64,000 bases of DNA. Origin: Pedobacter westerhofensis. GTDB lineage: Bacteria > Bacteroidota > Bacteroidia > Sphingobacteriales > Sphingobacteriaceae. The DNA is taken from positions 1 to 64,000 of the forward strand of contig NZ_FXTN01000017.1 of assembly GCF_900182595.1 (NCBI RefSeq), in the 5' to 3' direction. Under the pieces are notes generated by a model. It saw only the letters and a program-made list of their open reading frames with translations. It was not told the DNA's origin and did not search any database. Position numbers and translations under genes: made by a program. Positions 33,913-43,395 of the stretch are shown here, piece after piece; positions within the stretch are counted from its first letter, which is position 1; every line of letters starts with the position of its first letter.

Positions 33913-34797
33913 CTATTGGGATGCACCCCTGTTAAAACCAATACTCTGCCTGTAAAACTGCGGAGAAATCTCAGTTTTAAGTTTGAACATCCTGCTAAAA
34001 TAAAACTCGTCTTCATACCCCAGCTCATAGGCGATTTCCTTCACCGTTTTATTGGTAAGATATAATTCCCTTTTTGCTTCAACAATGATCCGCTCAGTTA
34101 TCAAGTCTGAAAGCGTTTTGTTGAAATGGTTCTTAGTAACCCTGGCAAGGGCCAGGGGTGTTAAGCGCAGCATATCGGCGTAATCACTGACAGAATGCTT
34201 CATCCGAAAATTGTCTTCGATCGCATTCCGTAAACTTTGAACAATGCCGGATTGTTTGCCCCCGAGTCCATTTGTATCCTGAATAGTCTGCTGCTCTATC
34301 TTTATTCTGGTGGCACGTACTAAGAGTATCTTCAGATACGAGACAAGAACTTCGTCTTTTCTTAAAGCATCAGTCTGTAATTCAGAAACAATCTCCTGAA
34401 CAATATTGAGCAGCGAATATTTCGCACCCTCGTCCAATGTGATAAAAGGCTGCTCATAAATGTTATTAAATAATATACCATTGGCTGCTATCTCTTTATG
34501 GTGCCTGTAAATGCAAAAGAAGTCATGATGGAACTGAATGGAAATGCCCAGCAATGGTCCTTTTGGGATGAGCATGAACGGCTGATAGGGATAAAAAGCG
34601 AATAGGGTGTTTTCCTTAAAAGAATACTCACTAAGATCCACTTTAGCCAGCCCTTCCCCAGACGTGACAATGATCAGGCTGAAATAATTATTCCGCTGGA
34701 TATGATCAAAATAACTGCTGTTATCAAACTCAAAGATTTTAAACGACAAGTTGCCATTTTGCTGATTGACAAGTGTATAAACCGACTGCGATAACAT
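33913..34797 (-). CDS. AraC-family transcriptional regulator
   Basis: This 294-aa AraC protein has an N-terminal cupin-like domain with FHHDFFCIYRHHKEIAANG and LFNNIYEQP, and a C-terminal DNA-binding domain (VKEIAYELGYEDEFYFSRMF). It is a paralog of the protein at 29317-30186. It follows a deaminase gene on the same strand by 5 bp, so both are cotranscribed. Confidence 0.87.
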   Translation of the reverse strand: MLSQSVYTLVNQQNGNLSFKIFEFDNSSYFDHIQRNNYFSLIIVTSGEGLAKVDLSEYSFKENTLFAFYPYQPFMLIPKGPLLGISIQFHHDFFCIYRHHKEIAANGILFNNIYEQPFITLDEGAKYSLLNIVQEIVSELQTDALRKDEVLVSYLKILLVRATRIKIEQQTIQDTNGLGGKQSGIVQSLRNAIEDNFRMKHSVSDYADMLRLTPLALARVTKNHFNKTLSDLITERIIVEAKRELYLTNKTVKEIAYELGYEDEFYFSRMFKLKTEISPQFYRQSIGFNRGASQ

Positions 34798-34802
34798 AGT
34801 TA

Positions 34803-35270
34803 TTAGATTTGATTCAAGTTCTGCAAAAATTCATCATTCAATGCCTTGCACTCTTCAACGCAAATGTCACTGATCACTGTTGGTTGCTTTCCCCATTTCG
34901 GCACTTTTTCGGTACTTAGAACACTGAATTGCGAGGTTAGTCCCCCAACATCTGGTACAGAAATGCCATAAATGATCTCAGGTATCCTATGGTGTCTAAT
35001 CATATAAGAACACATGATACAAGGTTCATGTGTGGTATACATTTGCGACATTGAAAGCTGTTTAGCATATCCACTTTTGATCGCTGAACGGATTGCCAGA
35101 ATCTCTGCATGATTGGTGATATCCCCGGTAGATTTCCCTGCCTCCTGTCCGGTGCCAATCACCTTGCCATCATACACAATAATAGCTCCCACGGGTGGGT
35201 TGCCCGCTATCAATGCAGCTTTCGCGATTTCCAGACACTGATCCATGTAATGTTGATATTCATTCTGCAT
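34803..35270 (-). CDS. Nucleoside/guanine deaminase (CDA fold)
   Basis: This 155-aa protein has the zinc-binding HAEILAIRS (near 52) and EPCIMCSYM (near 82), the classical HAE...PCxxC set of the cytidine-deaminase superfamily. The arrangement resembles guanine deaminase or tRNA adenosine deaminase-like enzymes; the rest favours a small-molecule purine or pyrimidine substrate. It lies in an operon with an AraC regulator. Confidence 0.85.
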   Translation of the reverse strand: MQNEYQHYMDQCLEIAKAALIAGNPPVGAIIVYDGKVIGTGQEAGKSTGDITNHAEILAIRSAIKSGYAKQLSMSQMYTTHEPCIMCSYMIRHHRIPEIIYGISVPDVGGLTSQFSVLSTEKVPKWGKQPTVISDICVEECKALNDEFLQNLNQI

Positions 35271-35330
35271 AATTTCGCTTATTATAAGGCTAATTTACTC
35301 AAATAATTCTCCCTGATACGGATACGAAAA

Positions 35331-35361
35331 AACTGTCCTTTGCTAACCGCAAAGGACAGTT
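35331..35361 (-). terminator. Intrinsic terminator after the DsrE-like gene
   Basis: A 13-bp perfect stem (35331-35343 with 35349-35361) is followed on the minus strand by six T's. It ends the DsrE-like transcript before the deaminase gene. Confidence 0.88.
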
Positions 35362-35372
35362 CAAAATCCTGT

Positions 35373-35738
35373 TTAGAAAATTAAAATATCGTACCCTTCG
35401 TTTCTCAGATTCAGGAAACTGGGCAGACCTGGTGTACCAGGTACTTTATTATCGTTCAACAGGTCATATCCTGAAACCTCTGTACCAAACACTGCAACGC
35501 AGCCTTTAGAAAGCCCATGGACATGATCTTTTACTTCCATATAAAGTTCATGCACCGCATGCTCAGATTTTTCCAGATGTTCAGGCCATCTTATTCCTGC
35601 ACCCTGAAAAATAATCTTTACATCTTCACCTGCATGTTTGAATTCATATGCCGATGCTAAAGCATTGAATACACGTCCCAGTGCTTCTTCTGAACCAGCT
35701 TTGGGATCAGATAGAATAATTATTGCTGTTTTTTTCAT
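35373..35738 (-). CDS. DsrE-family protein
   Basis: This 121-aa cytoplasmic protein fits the DsrE/YchN fold: an N-terminal strand (TAIIILSDPKAGSEEALGRV), a central strand VKIIFQGAGIRWPEHL, and a cysteine in KGCVAVFGTEVSGYD. DsrE-type proteins relay sulfur or bind small ligands; with only one cysteine here the role is uncertain. It is followed by a terminator and precedes no same-strand enzyme within 100 bp except the flavin oxidoreductase upstream at 35839. Confidence 0.75.
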   Translation of the reverse strand: MKKTAIIILSDPKAGSEEALGRVFNALASAYEFKHAGEDVKIIFQGAGIRWPEHLEKSEHAVHELYMEVKDHVHGLSKGCVAVFGTEVSGYDLLNDNKVPGTPGLPSFLNLRNEGYDILIF

Positions 35739-35838
35739 TTCAAATATTTATTTATAGTTCAAAATTGTGGTAATTATGATTCCTGGAGAATGGATGATTA
35801 TGACTATCTCATGGAGAATTTCACTGCGGGCCGGGGGC

Positions 35839-36927
35839 TTACCGGGAACCTGGACGAACGAAAGTCTGCCATCCCCGCATGGTTTCGATAAAGCGCTCAC
35901 TTAAACCTCCCTGGCGTAAATATTCGGCCGTTACCGGCATTTTCGGACTTTCGAAAAACGGGTTCGCCTTTACCTGAAGTGGAAAGTCGCGCTGAAGGAT
36001 ACCAGCACGCGCAATCAATACAAAATCACAACCTTCATCAAGCAGTTCGGCAGCACGTTGTCCGCTGTAAATCTTTCCGGCTGCTCCCAGACGTACCGCT
36101 TTGCGGGGCAGTTCGGTAAAAACGCTGAGCAGGGTTTTCCCCTTGAACGTTCCCTCCCGAACAACCTGGGCCGAATCCCATAGCGCCAGATCCAGGTAAT
36201 CAATCAGCTCCCGGTCAAAGATTTCAGCGGTAATCTCCCGGAGTTCCTCAAGGCGCAGTCCATATCGCTCAATTGATAAGCGCCAGCCGATCTGAAAGTC
36301 GGGCCCACAGGCCTGGCGAATACCTTCAATAATTTCCAGGGTCAAACGAGCTCGGTTTTCCACGCTGCCGCCATATCTATCCTTACGGTCATTTAAATTT
36401 GGCGACAGAAATTCAGAAAGGATCCAGCCGAAAGCGCCGTGTACAGATATGCCATCGAAGCCCGCCAGTTGCGCCCTCTTCGCCGCTGCAATAAAATTAT
36501 CACGGATTCGCTCTACTTCTTCTGTGGTCAGCCCCTTTACACCCGGAACCGTGTGACCAGATGCAGGTGCTGGAATTCCACCGACTGCCGGTACCGCACG
36601 ATGCCCGGCGTGGTGTAACTGTACCGCGGAAAGCGCCCCACCATTCCGGATGTTTTCTGCCATCTTGCTGAGGCCGGGCAGGTGATCATCACTGTGGATA
36701 CCAAGCTGCCGCTCAAAGCCTATGCCTCCGGACTCCACAGTTGCCGCACTCGTTTGAATTAATGCATAACCGCTTTTGGAGAGTTGCTCGATCCATAGTT
36801 GGTCAAACTCAGAGGCTGAACCATCATATTCACTCTGCTGACTGGTGAGCGGGGCCATCATAAAGCGATTTCTCATTTCAGGGCCATGCAGCAAAGCGAG
36901 TGGTTTGAATAAATCAGAAACAGACAT
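35839..36927 (-). CDS. Old-yellow-enzyme-type NADH:flavin oxidoreductase
   Basis: This 362-aa protein is a complete FMN-binding TIM barrel. Characteristic segments are FMMAPLTSQQSEYDGSAS, VQLHHAGH near residue 103, SVHGAFGWILSEFLSPNLND near 175, RYGGSVENRARL, and FVLIARAGILQRDF near 325. It would reduce electrophilic alkenes, quinones or nitro compounds. It is upstream of the DsrE gene on the same strand (100-bp gap), perhaps as a stress unit. Confidence 0.88.
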   Translation of the reverse strand: MSVSDLFKPLALLHGPEMRNRFMMAPLTSQQSEYDGSASEFDQLWIEQLSKSGYALIQTSAATVESGGIGFERQLGIHSDDHLPGLSKMAENIRNGGALSAVQLHHAGHRAVPAVGGIPAPASGHTVPGVKGLTTEEVERIRDNFIAAAKRAQLAGFDGISVHGAFGWILSEFLSPNLNDRKDRYGGSVENRARLTLEIIEGIRQACGPDFQIGWRLSIERYGLRLEELREITAEIFDRELIDYLDLALWDSAQVVREGTFKGKTLLSVFTELPRKAVRLGAAGKIYSGQRAAELLDEGCDFVLIARAGILQRDFPLQVKANPFFESPKMPVTAEYLRQGGLSERFIETMRGWQTFVRPGSR

Positions 36928-37292
36928 TTTATTAAATTTTAGTTTTAAATTTTGTCTGTCAAAGATGGCCTGAGAACTACTAGAATAAAATGGACGTTTC
37001 GTACAATATCATGGATTATTTTTCCCCGGTTTGGGCAGCAACAGTTTAGATCATCAGTGGTTTGGAAAGAAGGACTCCATTGAGGTAGCATTATAAAACC
37101 ATTACCAACATAAGGTAGCTAATGATAACTACCTGCAGCGCCTGTGCTTACATGGAAGATGATACACTTGAAACATCTGTATGAGGCCTCGGCCAATGAT
37201 GTTATTACAAGTACATTCGACGGCTATGTTGAGGCGCAGATATATGGCGATATCATATAACTCTCCAGGCCCAACTATCTTAAATTATGGCG
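36928..37292. other. Intergenic 365 bp with an unassigned coding-like stretch
   Basis: No intact gene. A plus-strand frame near 37156-37260 reads LKHLYEASANDVITSTFDGY and VEAQIYGDII before a stop, which looks protein-like but has no start or family. It may be the end of a decayed gene. Confidence 0.4.
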
Positions 37293-37679
37293 TTATCGTT
37301 GCGCCCTGGTTGCTTTATCAAAAGATAAAACGAGATTCTTCTGATCAACATCTTTAAGCAGCAGGTCATGGGTATCTGTTCCGGGACCTGTTGTAAAATA
37401 CATCTCAGCTTCAACGGTTTTACCTTTTTCCAAACCTTCTTCAAATAGTGCAATTCCAAATAAGTTGCTGTCTGCTTTTGATGAAGCAATAATGCTTACT
37501 GTACCCAGGTCATACTTGCCATTATTTATTAAAGTGACAACGCCTGCTTTATAACTGTACCTCACTCCTTTCACCGTAGCAAGGTAAGTTTTGTTTTTAC
37601 TGGTGACAGGCTGATAAGTCTGGGCGTATCCCTGAATTCCGGCTATAAGTAAAAATATACTGGTCAATATTATTTTCAT
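37293..37679 (-). CDS. Small secreted protein, unknown
   Basis: This 128-aa protein has a signal peptide (MKIILTSIFLLIAGIQGYAQ) and a single beta-rich domain including VRYSYKAGVVTLINNGKYD and TVEAEMYFTTGPG. Not recognised. It is monocistronic and likely periplasmic. Confidence 0.65.
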   Translation of the reverse strand: MKIILTSIFLLIAGIQGYAQTYQPVTSKNKTYLATVKGVRYSYKAGVVTLINNGKYDLGTVSIIASSKADSNLFGIALFEEGLEKGKTVEAEMYFTTGPGTDTHDLLLKDVDQKNLVLSFDKATRAQR

Positions 37680-38022
37680 GATTCAAAGGCTAATATGTGA
37701 GCTTCCCAAAGCTATCACAAAAATATCAAATTGCACAGAATCCCCTTTAAGATTAAGTCGGACAAAAAATGTAAAAATATTCCCGCTGTGTTCAACGATT
37801 TATTAGCATAAACCAAGGTTTATATTAATCAGATCCAGCCTGCAAGGGCACGCCGCATAACCTGATCGTGATATTTATCACAACTAAATTATGTCATATG
37901 CCCTTGCTATAAAACAGTTGATAGCGTGACATTTACAGTAAGATCGATGCAGATTATGTATAGGAAATAATTTTATGCTCAAATCTGTCAGATCCTGTAT
38001 TTTTTATTAAAACTCATCACAT
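37680..38022. other. Intergenic 343 bp, nothing recognised
   Basis: AT-rich divergent region between the small secreted protein and an SDR gene. No strong hairpin or small gene was found. Confidence 0.5.
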
Positions 38023-38862
38023 ATGAAAACATGGTTTATAACAGGGAGCTCTTCAGGCTTTGGACGTATATTAACTGAAAAGTTATTAAAAAGAGGAGAT
38101 CGGGTTGCTGCAACTTTAAGGAAAGTGAATGCCCTGGATGATCTTAAAGAGCAATACGGCGATCAGTTGTGGACCGCTAAACTGGACATCACTGATACTG
38201 CAGAAATCAGAAAGGTTGTTGATCTCGCATTTGCCCAGCTTGGAAAGATAGATGTGATGGTAAATAACGCTGGTTATGCACTCTTTTGTGCGGTTGAGGA
38301 AGCCAGTGACGAGCAGATACTGCAACAGATCAATACAAATATCATAGGTTCAATCCAGGTCATCAGGGCTATCCTGCCGCACTTCCGTACACAGGGCGGC
38401 GGTAGAATTTTACAGCTATCTTCAGCAGGAGGCCAGACAACTTATCCTAACTTCAGCTATTACCACGCTACAAAATGGGCTTTAGAAGGCTTCAGTGAAA
38501 CTATAGCCAAAGAAATCGCTCCTTTCAATATTGGCCTCACGATAGTTGAACCTGGTGCCACCAAAACTTCTTTTGTCAGTGCAATGGTGACGGCGCCTGT
38601 AATGGAAGAGTATGATCAGACACCGGCCGGAGATGTTCGCCGTGCCGTGCTTGCCAATGCGTTTCCAATCAATGGTGATGCCCAAAAAGCCGTACAGGCG
38701 ATAATTGATTCTACTGATGTCAGCCCTGCCCCATTAAGACTTGCCCTGGGTAGCGATGCCTATAACGATATGCTTGAAAACTTAATCTCCCGCAAGGAAG
38801 CACTTGAAGCCCAGAAAAGTATTGCTTTTGCAATAGTAAGAGACCCAGAGAATCTTTACTGA
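38023..38862 (+). CDS. Short-chain dehydrogenase/reductase (SDR)
   Basis: This 279-aa classical SDR has the cofactor motif TGSSSGFG (about 7-14), NNAGYALF near residue 84, a catalytic serine region QLSSAGG near 137 and YHATK near 150. Substrate unknown. It resembles the SDR at 30324-31145 but has no adjacent regulator; the next gene is convergent. Confidence 0.88.
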   Translation: MKTWFITGSSSGFGRILTEKLLKRGDRVAATLRKVNALDDLKEQYGDQLWTAKLDITDTAEIRKVVDLAFAQLGKIDVMVNNAGYALFCAVEEASDEQILQQINTNIIGSIQVIRAILPHFRTQGGGRILQLSSAGGQTTYPNFSYYHATKWALEGFSETIAKEIAPFNIGLTIVEPGATKTSFVSAMVTAPVMEEYDQTPAGDVRRAVLANAFPINGDAQKAVQAIIDSTDVSPAPLRLALGSDAYNDMLENLISRKEALEAQKSIAFAIVRDPENLY

Positions 38863-38960
38863 GCAGATGGCCCATTGGTAGTTTTTTAAGTAATGAAAGC
38901 GATGCCGGTGATGATCACGTGGAATCATAAAGATTAAAAAAAGATCAGCGGTAAACGGCC

Positions 38961-39920
38961 CTATAGATTTATCCCCGGCAAAATTTTATCAATTACAATT
39001 TGCTGCATCAGCGCAGGCTCAGTGACCGGTATCAAATGACCGGATTTCTCAAACCAGAAAATATCCTTTTTTGGAGCAATTAGTTTCCTGTAATAAGCTT
39101 CAGAAATTGCAAAATTTGTCTGATGGTCACTCCGGCCTACAAAAAAGTAGATGGGGCATTTGACCTTCAGCAAGGTAGCAGAGAAATTCACATTAGCCTC
39201 CTTGAAAAGCTCCATCATCTCGGTATTTTCCGTGAAATATTTTTTAAAGGAAGTTGTATCGCCGATGGTCTCGCCGTTTAAAAGTGACAGCCATTTGCGG
39301 TCGTAATAATTCTGCTCGCCGTTTTCGAAAGGAATTTTAATTTTATTCAGTTCAGCAATCGCTGTGGCATTTTTTTGCTGTACCGCTTTTTGTTTCATTT
39401 CCGCAAGTGAGATCCGCTCGCTTTCCCACTGGTTCACTGCGGGACTCACCGCCATATAAGCATAAAGTTGTTCCGGATGCTTGTCAGCCATATAAAATCC
39501 CAACACCGTTCCCCAGGACCAACCCATTAAAAACAGTTTTTTCTGATGAAACTGCCTGAGCAGCTCGGTAACCAGCTCATGGGTATCATTCTCGTATAAT
39601 TTCACAGTAAGCTTAACAGGTGAAGGGTTCAGCTTTAAGGTTTGTCCGCAGTTACGCTGGTCCCAGGCCACCACCGTAAAGTACTTTTTCAGCTCATCGA
39701 GATATGCTTTATTTTCGTCGTATATACCTTCCGATCCCGGTCCGCCGGTGATGAATAAAAACAAGGGTTTGCTACGGTCTCTGCCTTCTATTTTTACTAC
39801 CTGCCGGATTCCGCCTGCCAATACAGTTTCCGTAGTATCTATCGGCGCCTGCGCAGAGCAGTAATAGTTTATTGATATAAAAAAGACGCAGCAAAGGATT
39901 TGTTTGAGATTGATCAACAT
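38961..39920 (-). CDS. Secreted alpha/beta hydrolase (S33-like)
   Basis: The ATG at 39920 gives 319 aa with a signal peptide (1-24, ending YYCSAQ); a longer frame to 39956 is unlikely. The oxyanion region LFITGGPGSEG is near 55, AWDQRNCGQT near 86 and the nucleophile Ser135 in LMGWSWGTV. The layout fits proline iminopeptidase-like S33 peptidases. A histidine in KSGHLIPVTEP completes the triad. It probably acts in the periplasm on a peptide or ester. Confidence 0.85.
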   Translation of the reverse strand: MLINLKQILCCVFFISINYYCSAQAPIDTTETVLAGGIRQVVKIEGRDRSKPLFLFITGGPGSEGIYDENKAYLDELKKYFTVVAWDQRNCGQTLKLNPSPVKLTVKLYENDTHELVTELLRQFHQKKLFLMGWSWGTVLGFYMADKHPEQLYAYMAVSPAVNQWESERISLAEMKQKAVQQKNATAIAELNKIKIPFENGEQNYYDRKWLSLLNGETIGDTTSFKKYFTENTEMMELFKEANVNFSATLLKVKCPIYFFVGRSDHQTNFAISEAYYRKLIAPKKDIFWFEKSGHLIPVTEPALMQQIVIDKILPGINL

Positions 39921-40152
39921 TGAAGATTCGTTAAGTTTAGAAAAAATATAGGCCACATCCCGATGGACAATATGCTTAAAGTTTAATGAGATTTTGGTTA
40001 TTCAATTGTCCCTTTGCCTGCTGTAATATGATGTTAAACAAAGGTGGCGAGAACATAAAGCCCTGTCCAAGGACATTTGAAGCAAAAAAACCGTGACTTT
40101 TATCACAGTCAAGACGATAAAAGACAGCATGCAAATACCAAAAACTTACCCA

Positions 40153-40731
40153 TTAGCTTTTGGCATAATGGTTTCGGATCCGGCTGAGGGTCTCACGCGA
40201 AACGCCAAGATAGGACGCTACCATATGCAGCGGAACACAATTAAAGATATCTGGGTACGAATTCAGAAACTTTAGGTATTTCTCTTCAGACGTGTCACTG
40301 ATATGGCTCATAATCCTGTTCTGCGCGGCGTCAAAGCTCCTCGCCTTTAACCTGTCCCTCCAATCCCTGAATCTTGGGATGGTATTTACGAGATTCTCCC
40401 AGTCCTTTTTTTCTATCAGGAGCAGCTCGCTTTCAGCCAGTGCATCAATATTATTTTTTGAAGGGGTTCCATTGTTATAACTCTCCTGATCGCTTACCCA
40501 CCAGTTCACTACGCCAAAGGTCATAATATGCTCGGACCCATCCTCGCCCACCCGGTAGAACCTCATGCAGCCACTGGCCACAAAGCAGTTGTAATGACAA
40601 ACATCTCCTTCCTGTAGCAGATACTGTCTTTTCCGTAATTTTTTCGTCACTGTGCATGCCCGTACCATTTCTATTTCATCATCCGTAAGCGAAGCCTGCT
40701 TTTGTAAGTAGTCGGCAAGAATTTTAAGCAT
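40153..40731 (-). CDS. Crp/Fnr-family transcriptional regulator
   Basis: The ATG at 40731 gives 192 aa; the frame extends upstream to 40803. It has a CRP-like sensor barrel (KKLRKRQYLLQEGDVCHYNC, GVVNWWVSDQESY) and a winged helix (VASYLGVSRETLSRIRNH). The WWVSDQESYNNGTPSKNNID block matches the paralog at 21977-22537. It is next to the alpha/beta hydrolase gene on the same strand, 197 bp away, with no obvious operon. Confidence 0.85.
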   Translation of the reverse strand: MLKILADYLQKQASLTDDEIEMVRACTVTKKLRKRQYLLQEGDVCHYNCFVASGCMRFYRVGEDGSEHIMTFGVVNWWVSDQESYNNGTPSKNNIDALAESELLLIEKKDWENLVNTIPRFRDWRDRLKARSFDAAQNRIMSHISDTSEEKYLKFLNSYPDIFNCVPLHMVASYLGVSRETLSRIRNHYAKS

Positions 40732-40967
40732 AAATCGATTTTTTTTTTGTGTATGCTTGAAATCACCTCCTGGCACATTCATCAATCTATTACTGGTCAG
40801 CACAAGGTTTGCAATTCGCTAAAATTAAATTATTATTCAATGTCAAACGTCAGTATCCCGCTATTTCTGCCTCTGAATTACCAAAGAAATGATGTATGTT
40901 GCTGTTAAGCTGTTGTATGTCAACAAATATATTGATCTATATTATCATAACTAAATAAATATTCATT

Positions 40968-40975
40968 TATCTTTG
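40968..40975 (+). promoter_or_regulatory. Putative -7 element of a TetR gene (TATCTTTG)
   Basis: Matches TAnnTTTG, 15 bases upstream of the GTG at 40991. A -33 box was not clear. Confidence 0.4.
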
Positions 40976-40990
40976 TTATAAATTTATACT

Positions 40991-41617
40991 GTGCGTACAA
41001 GAGATACTGATAAAGAGGACATCGTCAAAAAGATGACTATTGAGACCGTTGCAAAGCATGGTCTCGACGGATTCACCATCGCCAAACTTGCCAAAGCCTG
41101 CAACATTTCGGTTGGAACCCCCTATGTATATTATAAAGATAAAGATGACCTGATCATCAGCATCGTGCTTGAGGAAGGTAAAAAAATGGATGAATACATG
41201 AACCGGAACTTCGATCCTGAATTATCCCTGGAAGATGGCTTACGTGTCCAGTGGCGTAACAGGGCTGATTATCAAATTGAATATCCTTATTCAGGTCGTT
41301 TTTTGGATCAGATACGCAGCTCAGCCTATCAGGATCAGCTTTTGGAAATGTTCACAAAGCAAAAAGGAAACTTCCTGAGCCAGTTTAAAAAGAATGTAGA
41401 ACATTTTGTTTCCAATGTTATCGAGAGGAAAGAAATGGATGCAATGCCCTATGAGGAATATTGGTGTGTTGCCTTTGCTCCCTTATATTCATTACTGCGC
41501 TTTCATCAGGAAGGCCGAAGCATAACCGGCCATCCATTTCAGATGACCGAAGAGATATTATGGTCTACGTTCGACCGGGTAATCATTGCCTTAAAAACGG
41601 CTGATCATAAAAGATAA
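40991..41617 (+). CDS. TetR-family transcriptional regulator
   Basis: This 208-aa protein starts at GTG (MRTRDTDKED), the only start that keeps the DNA-binding domain. The helix-turn-helix is FTIAKLAKACNISVGTPYVY followed by YKDKDDL. The C-terminal ligand domain is unassigned. It is 39 bp upstream of an SGNH-esterase gene on the same strand; they may be cotranscribed. Confidence 0.88.
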   Translation: MRTRDTDKEDIVKKMTIETVAKHGLDGFTIAKLAKACNISVGTPYVYYKDKDDLIISIVLEEGKKMDEYMNRNFDPELSLEDGLRVQWRNRADYQIEYPYSGRFLDQIRSSAYQDQLLEMFTKQKGNFLSQFKKNVEHFVSNVIERKEMDAMPYEEYWCVAFAPLYSLLRFHQEGRSITGHPFQMTEEILWSTFDRVIIALKTADHKR

Positions 41618-41656
41618 AATCATAATTTAAACTATAAACCATCAAAAAAGATAAGC

Positions 41657-42514
41657 ATGTTAAACGAGGTAAGTTCATTCCTGCTCATAGGCCAGTCTAA
41701 TATGGCAGGGCGAGGTTATATCAAAGATGTTAAACAAATCTATGATGAGCAGATCAGGATGCTTGTTAATGGAAGATGGCAGACGATGACAGAGCCCATA
41801 AATTTTGACAGGCCAACTTCGGGAGTTAGCCTTGCCGCATCATTTGCAGGTGCATGGCGACTGGAAAATCCCGGTCGGCAGATCGGTCTGATACCCTGCG
41901 CGGAGGGTGGTTCCAGCCTCGACGACTGGGCAGTTGGTGGCCCCTTATTCGAAAATGCAGTCTTCAATGCAAAACTTGCGATGCGAATCAGTACACTTGA
42001 GGGAATTCTATGGCACCAGGGAGAAAATGATAGTTTTGGAGGCCGCTTTAAACAGTATAATGATAAGTTACAGGTAATTATAACTGCCTTACGCGATGAA
42101 CTACAAGTACCCGAAATCCCTCTGATCCTGGGTGGTCTGGGAGATTTTCTTGCAGATGGGCGATATGGCAAATATTTCACTGAATTTCGTACAGTAAACG
42201 GGAAACTGCTGGAGTTTGCGTCAACCCAGCCAAATACCTTTTTCGTTACTGCATCGGGCTTGACGGCCAATCCTGATGGCCTGCATTTTAACGCTGTATC
42301 TTTGCGAAAATTCGGCATAAGGTATTTTAAAGCCTTTCAGTACCGGCAAAATATTGAAGCAGCAACTGCAGATGAGAACGAGCTGATCGATACCATAGCA
42401 AACAGAGAACTAACGAAAACCGAAAAAATAAACCTGCTGGAAATCAGTTTCGCAAGTGGTACGATCTCTCTGGAAAATTGCGAAGCGCAACTGGCACTAT
42501 TAAATGCCGGATAG
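41657..42514 (+). CDS. Sialate O-acetylesterase-like SGNH esterase
   Basis: This 285-aa protein opens with the SASA block I, LIGQSNMAGRG (nucleophile Ser14). Block III is LWHQGEND near 119, and DGLHFNAVSLRKFG near 210 gives the catalytic Asp and His. It lacks a signal peptide, so it would act in the cytoplasm. The last 50 residues form a helical extension beyond the usual domain. It probably removes acetyl groups from a sugar. Confidence 0.85.
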   Translation: MLNEVSSFLLIGQSNMAGRGYIKDVKQIYDEQIRMLVNGRWQTMTEPINFDRPTSGVSLAASFAGAWRLENPGRQIGLIPCAEGGSSLDDWAVGGPLFENAVFNAKLAMRISTLEGILWHQGENDSFGGRFKQYNDKLQVIITALRDELQVPEIPLILGGLGDFLADGRYGKYFTEFRTVNGKLLEFASTQPNTFFVTASGLTANPDGLHFNAVSLRKFGIRYFKAFQYRQNIEAATADENELIDTIANRELTKTEKINLLEISFASGTISLENCEAQLALLNAG

Positions 42515-42565
42515 ACAGTATAAGAACTTTAGGGCAACAGCTTCAAAGCCCTCCGCTCCCGCGTT

Positions 42566-43225
42566 TTATCTTTTTATGACGCGGTTTCGGTCTGTCCAGA
42601 AAGCGAGCAGAAGAATGATCAGCATCAGGGCCATGAATGAAACAAACAGACCCATGATTGAAGCAGATGGCGGCGGGCCAAAGGTATTGCCCAGGCTAAT
42701 TACGAAAAGCAAAACGACTAAAGTCCAGAGCAACCAGGTGCCCTTCTTGTTTTTCGCAACGGTTACTCCAGCGTACAGCATCGCGCCACCAAAAAAAAGT
42801 ACAGATTCTATAATCAGTGTAAGCGCAACGTGGTTCCAGAGACCAAATCCTACCTTCTCATCGCCAAATAAGGTTAGCGGCAAATCTGCTGTATGTACAA
42901 TCAGGTCTAGAAACCAGTGACTCAATACACAGAGGCCAATCACCACTGCAGCTTTATAATCGCGTTTAAAGCCCCAATAAAGCAGTCCTGCAATCATACC
43001 CCAAACTATCCCCATCATCAGGCTGTGGGTGATCGGATAATAGAGAAACTCAAATGAGTTCGTTTTGGTATAGCCTGGCACTACTGCCACCTTTTCAATA
43101 TTAAATACCAGTAAAAAGGGCCACAGCAGGTCGACAAACTGAGTGGCGATAAACAAGGTTACAAGTGAAAGCTGTGGCACTGCTTTTTTTGCGGCAAAGG
43201 ATAGTCCGAAGTGTCCGATAAACAT
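42566..43225 (-). CDS. YdjM-like (PF04307) inner-membrane protein
   Basis: This 219-aa protein starts MFIGHFGLSFAAKKAVPQLS, as do LexA-regulated YdjM-like membrane hydrolases. It has four to six hydrophobic segments with conserved His/Asp in FVDLLWPF, YPITHSLMMG and LSHWFLDLIVH. The family is called a metal-dependent hydrolase by homology only. It is a single gene. Confidence 0.7.
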   Translation of the reverse strand: MFIGHFGLSFAAKKAVPQLSLVTLFIATQFVDLLWPFLLVFNIEKVAVVPGYTKTNSFEFLYYPITHSLMMGIVWGMIAGLLYWGFKRDYKAAVVIGLCVLSHWFLDLIVHTADLPLTLFGDEKVGFGLWNHVALTLIIESVLFFGGAMLYAGVTVAKNKKGTWLLWTLVVLLFVISLGNTFGPPPSASIMGLFVSFMALMLIILLLAFWTDRNRVIKR

Positions 43226-43395
43226 AGAGGTTGTATTTAGGTATTACAAAAATGTATAAAAACTGCATCTATTTACCTGATCAATATCAGGAAGGCGAAA
43301 AATATAAAGCCCTGTCTCTTTCTCATCATCTGTCTCATTATATCTGAAGTTTCAGCGCTGAAAGTTTTTACTGATGAGAAATGCTGCCAGGTGGA

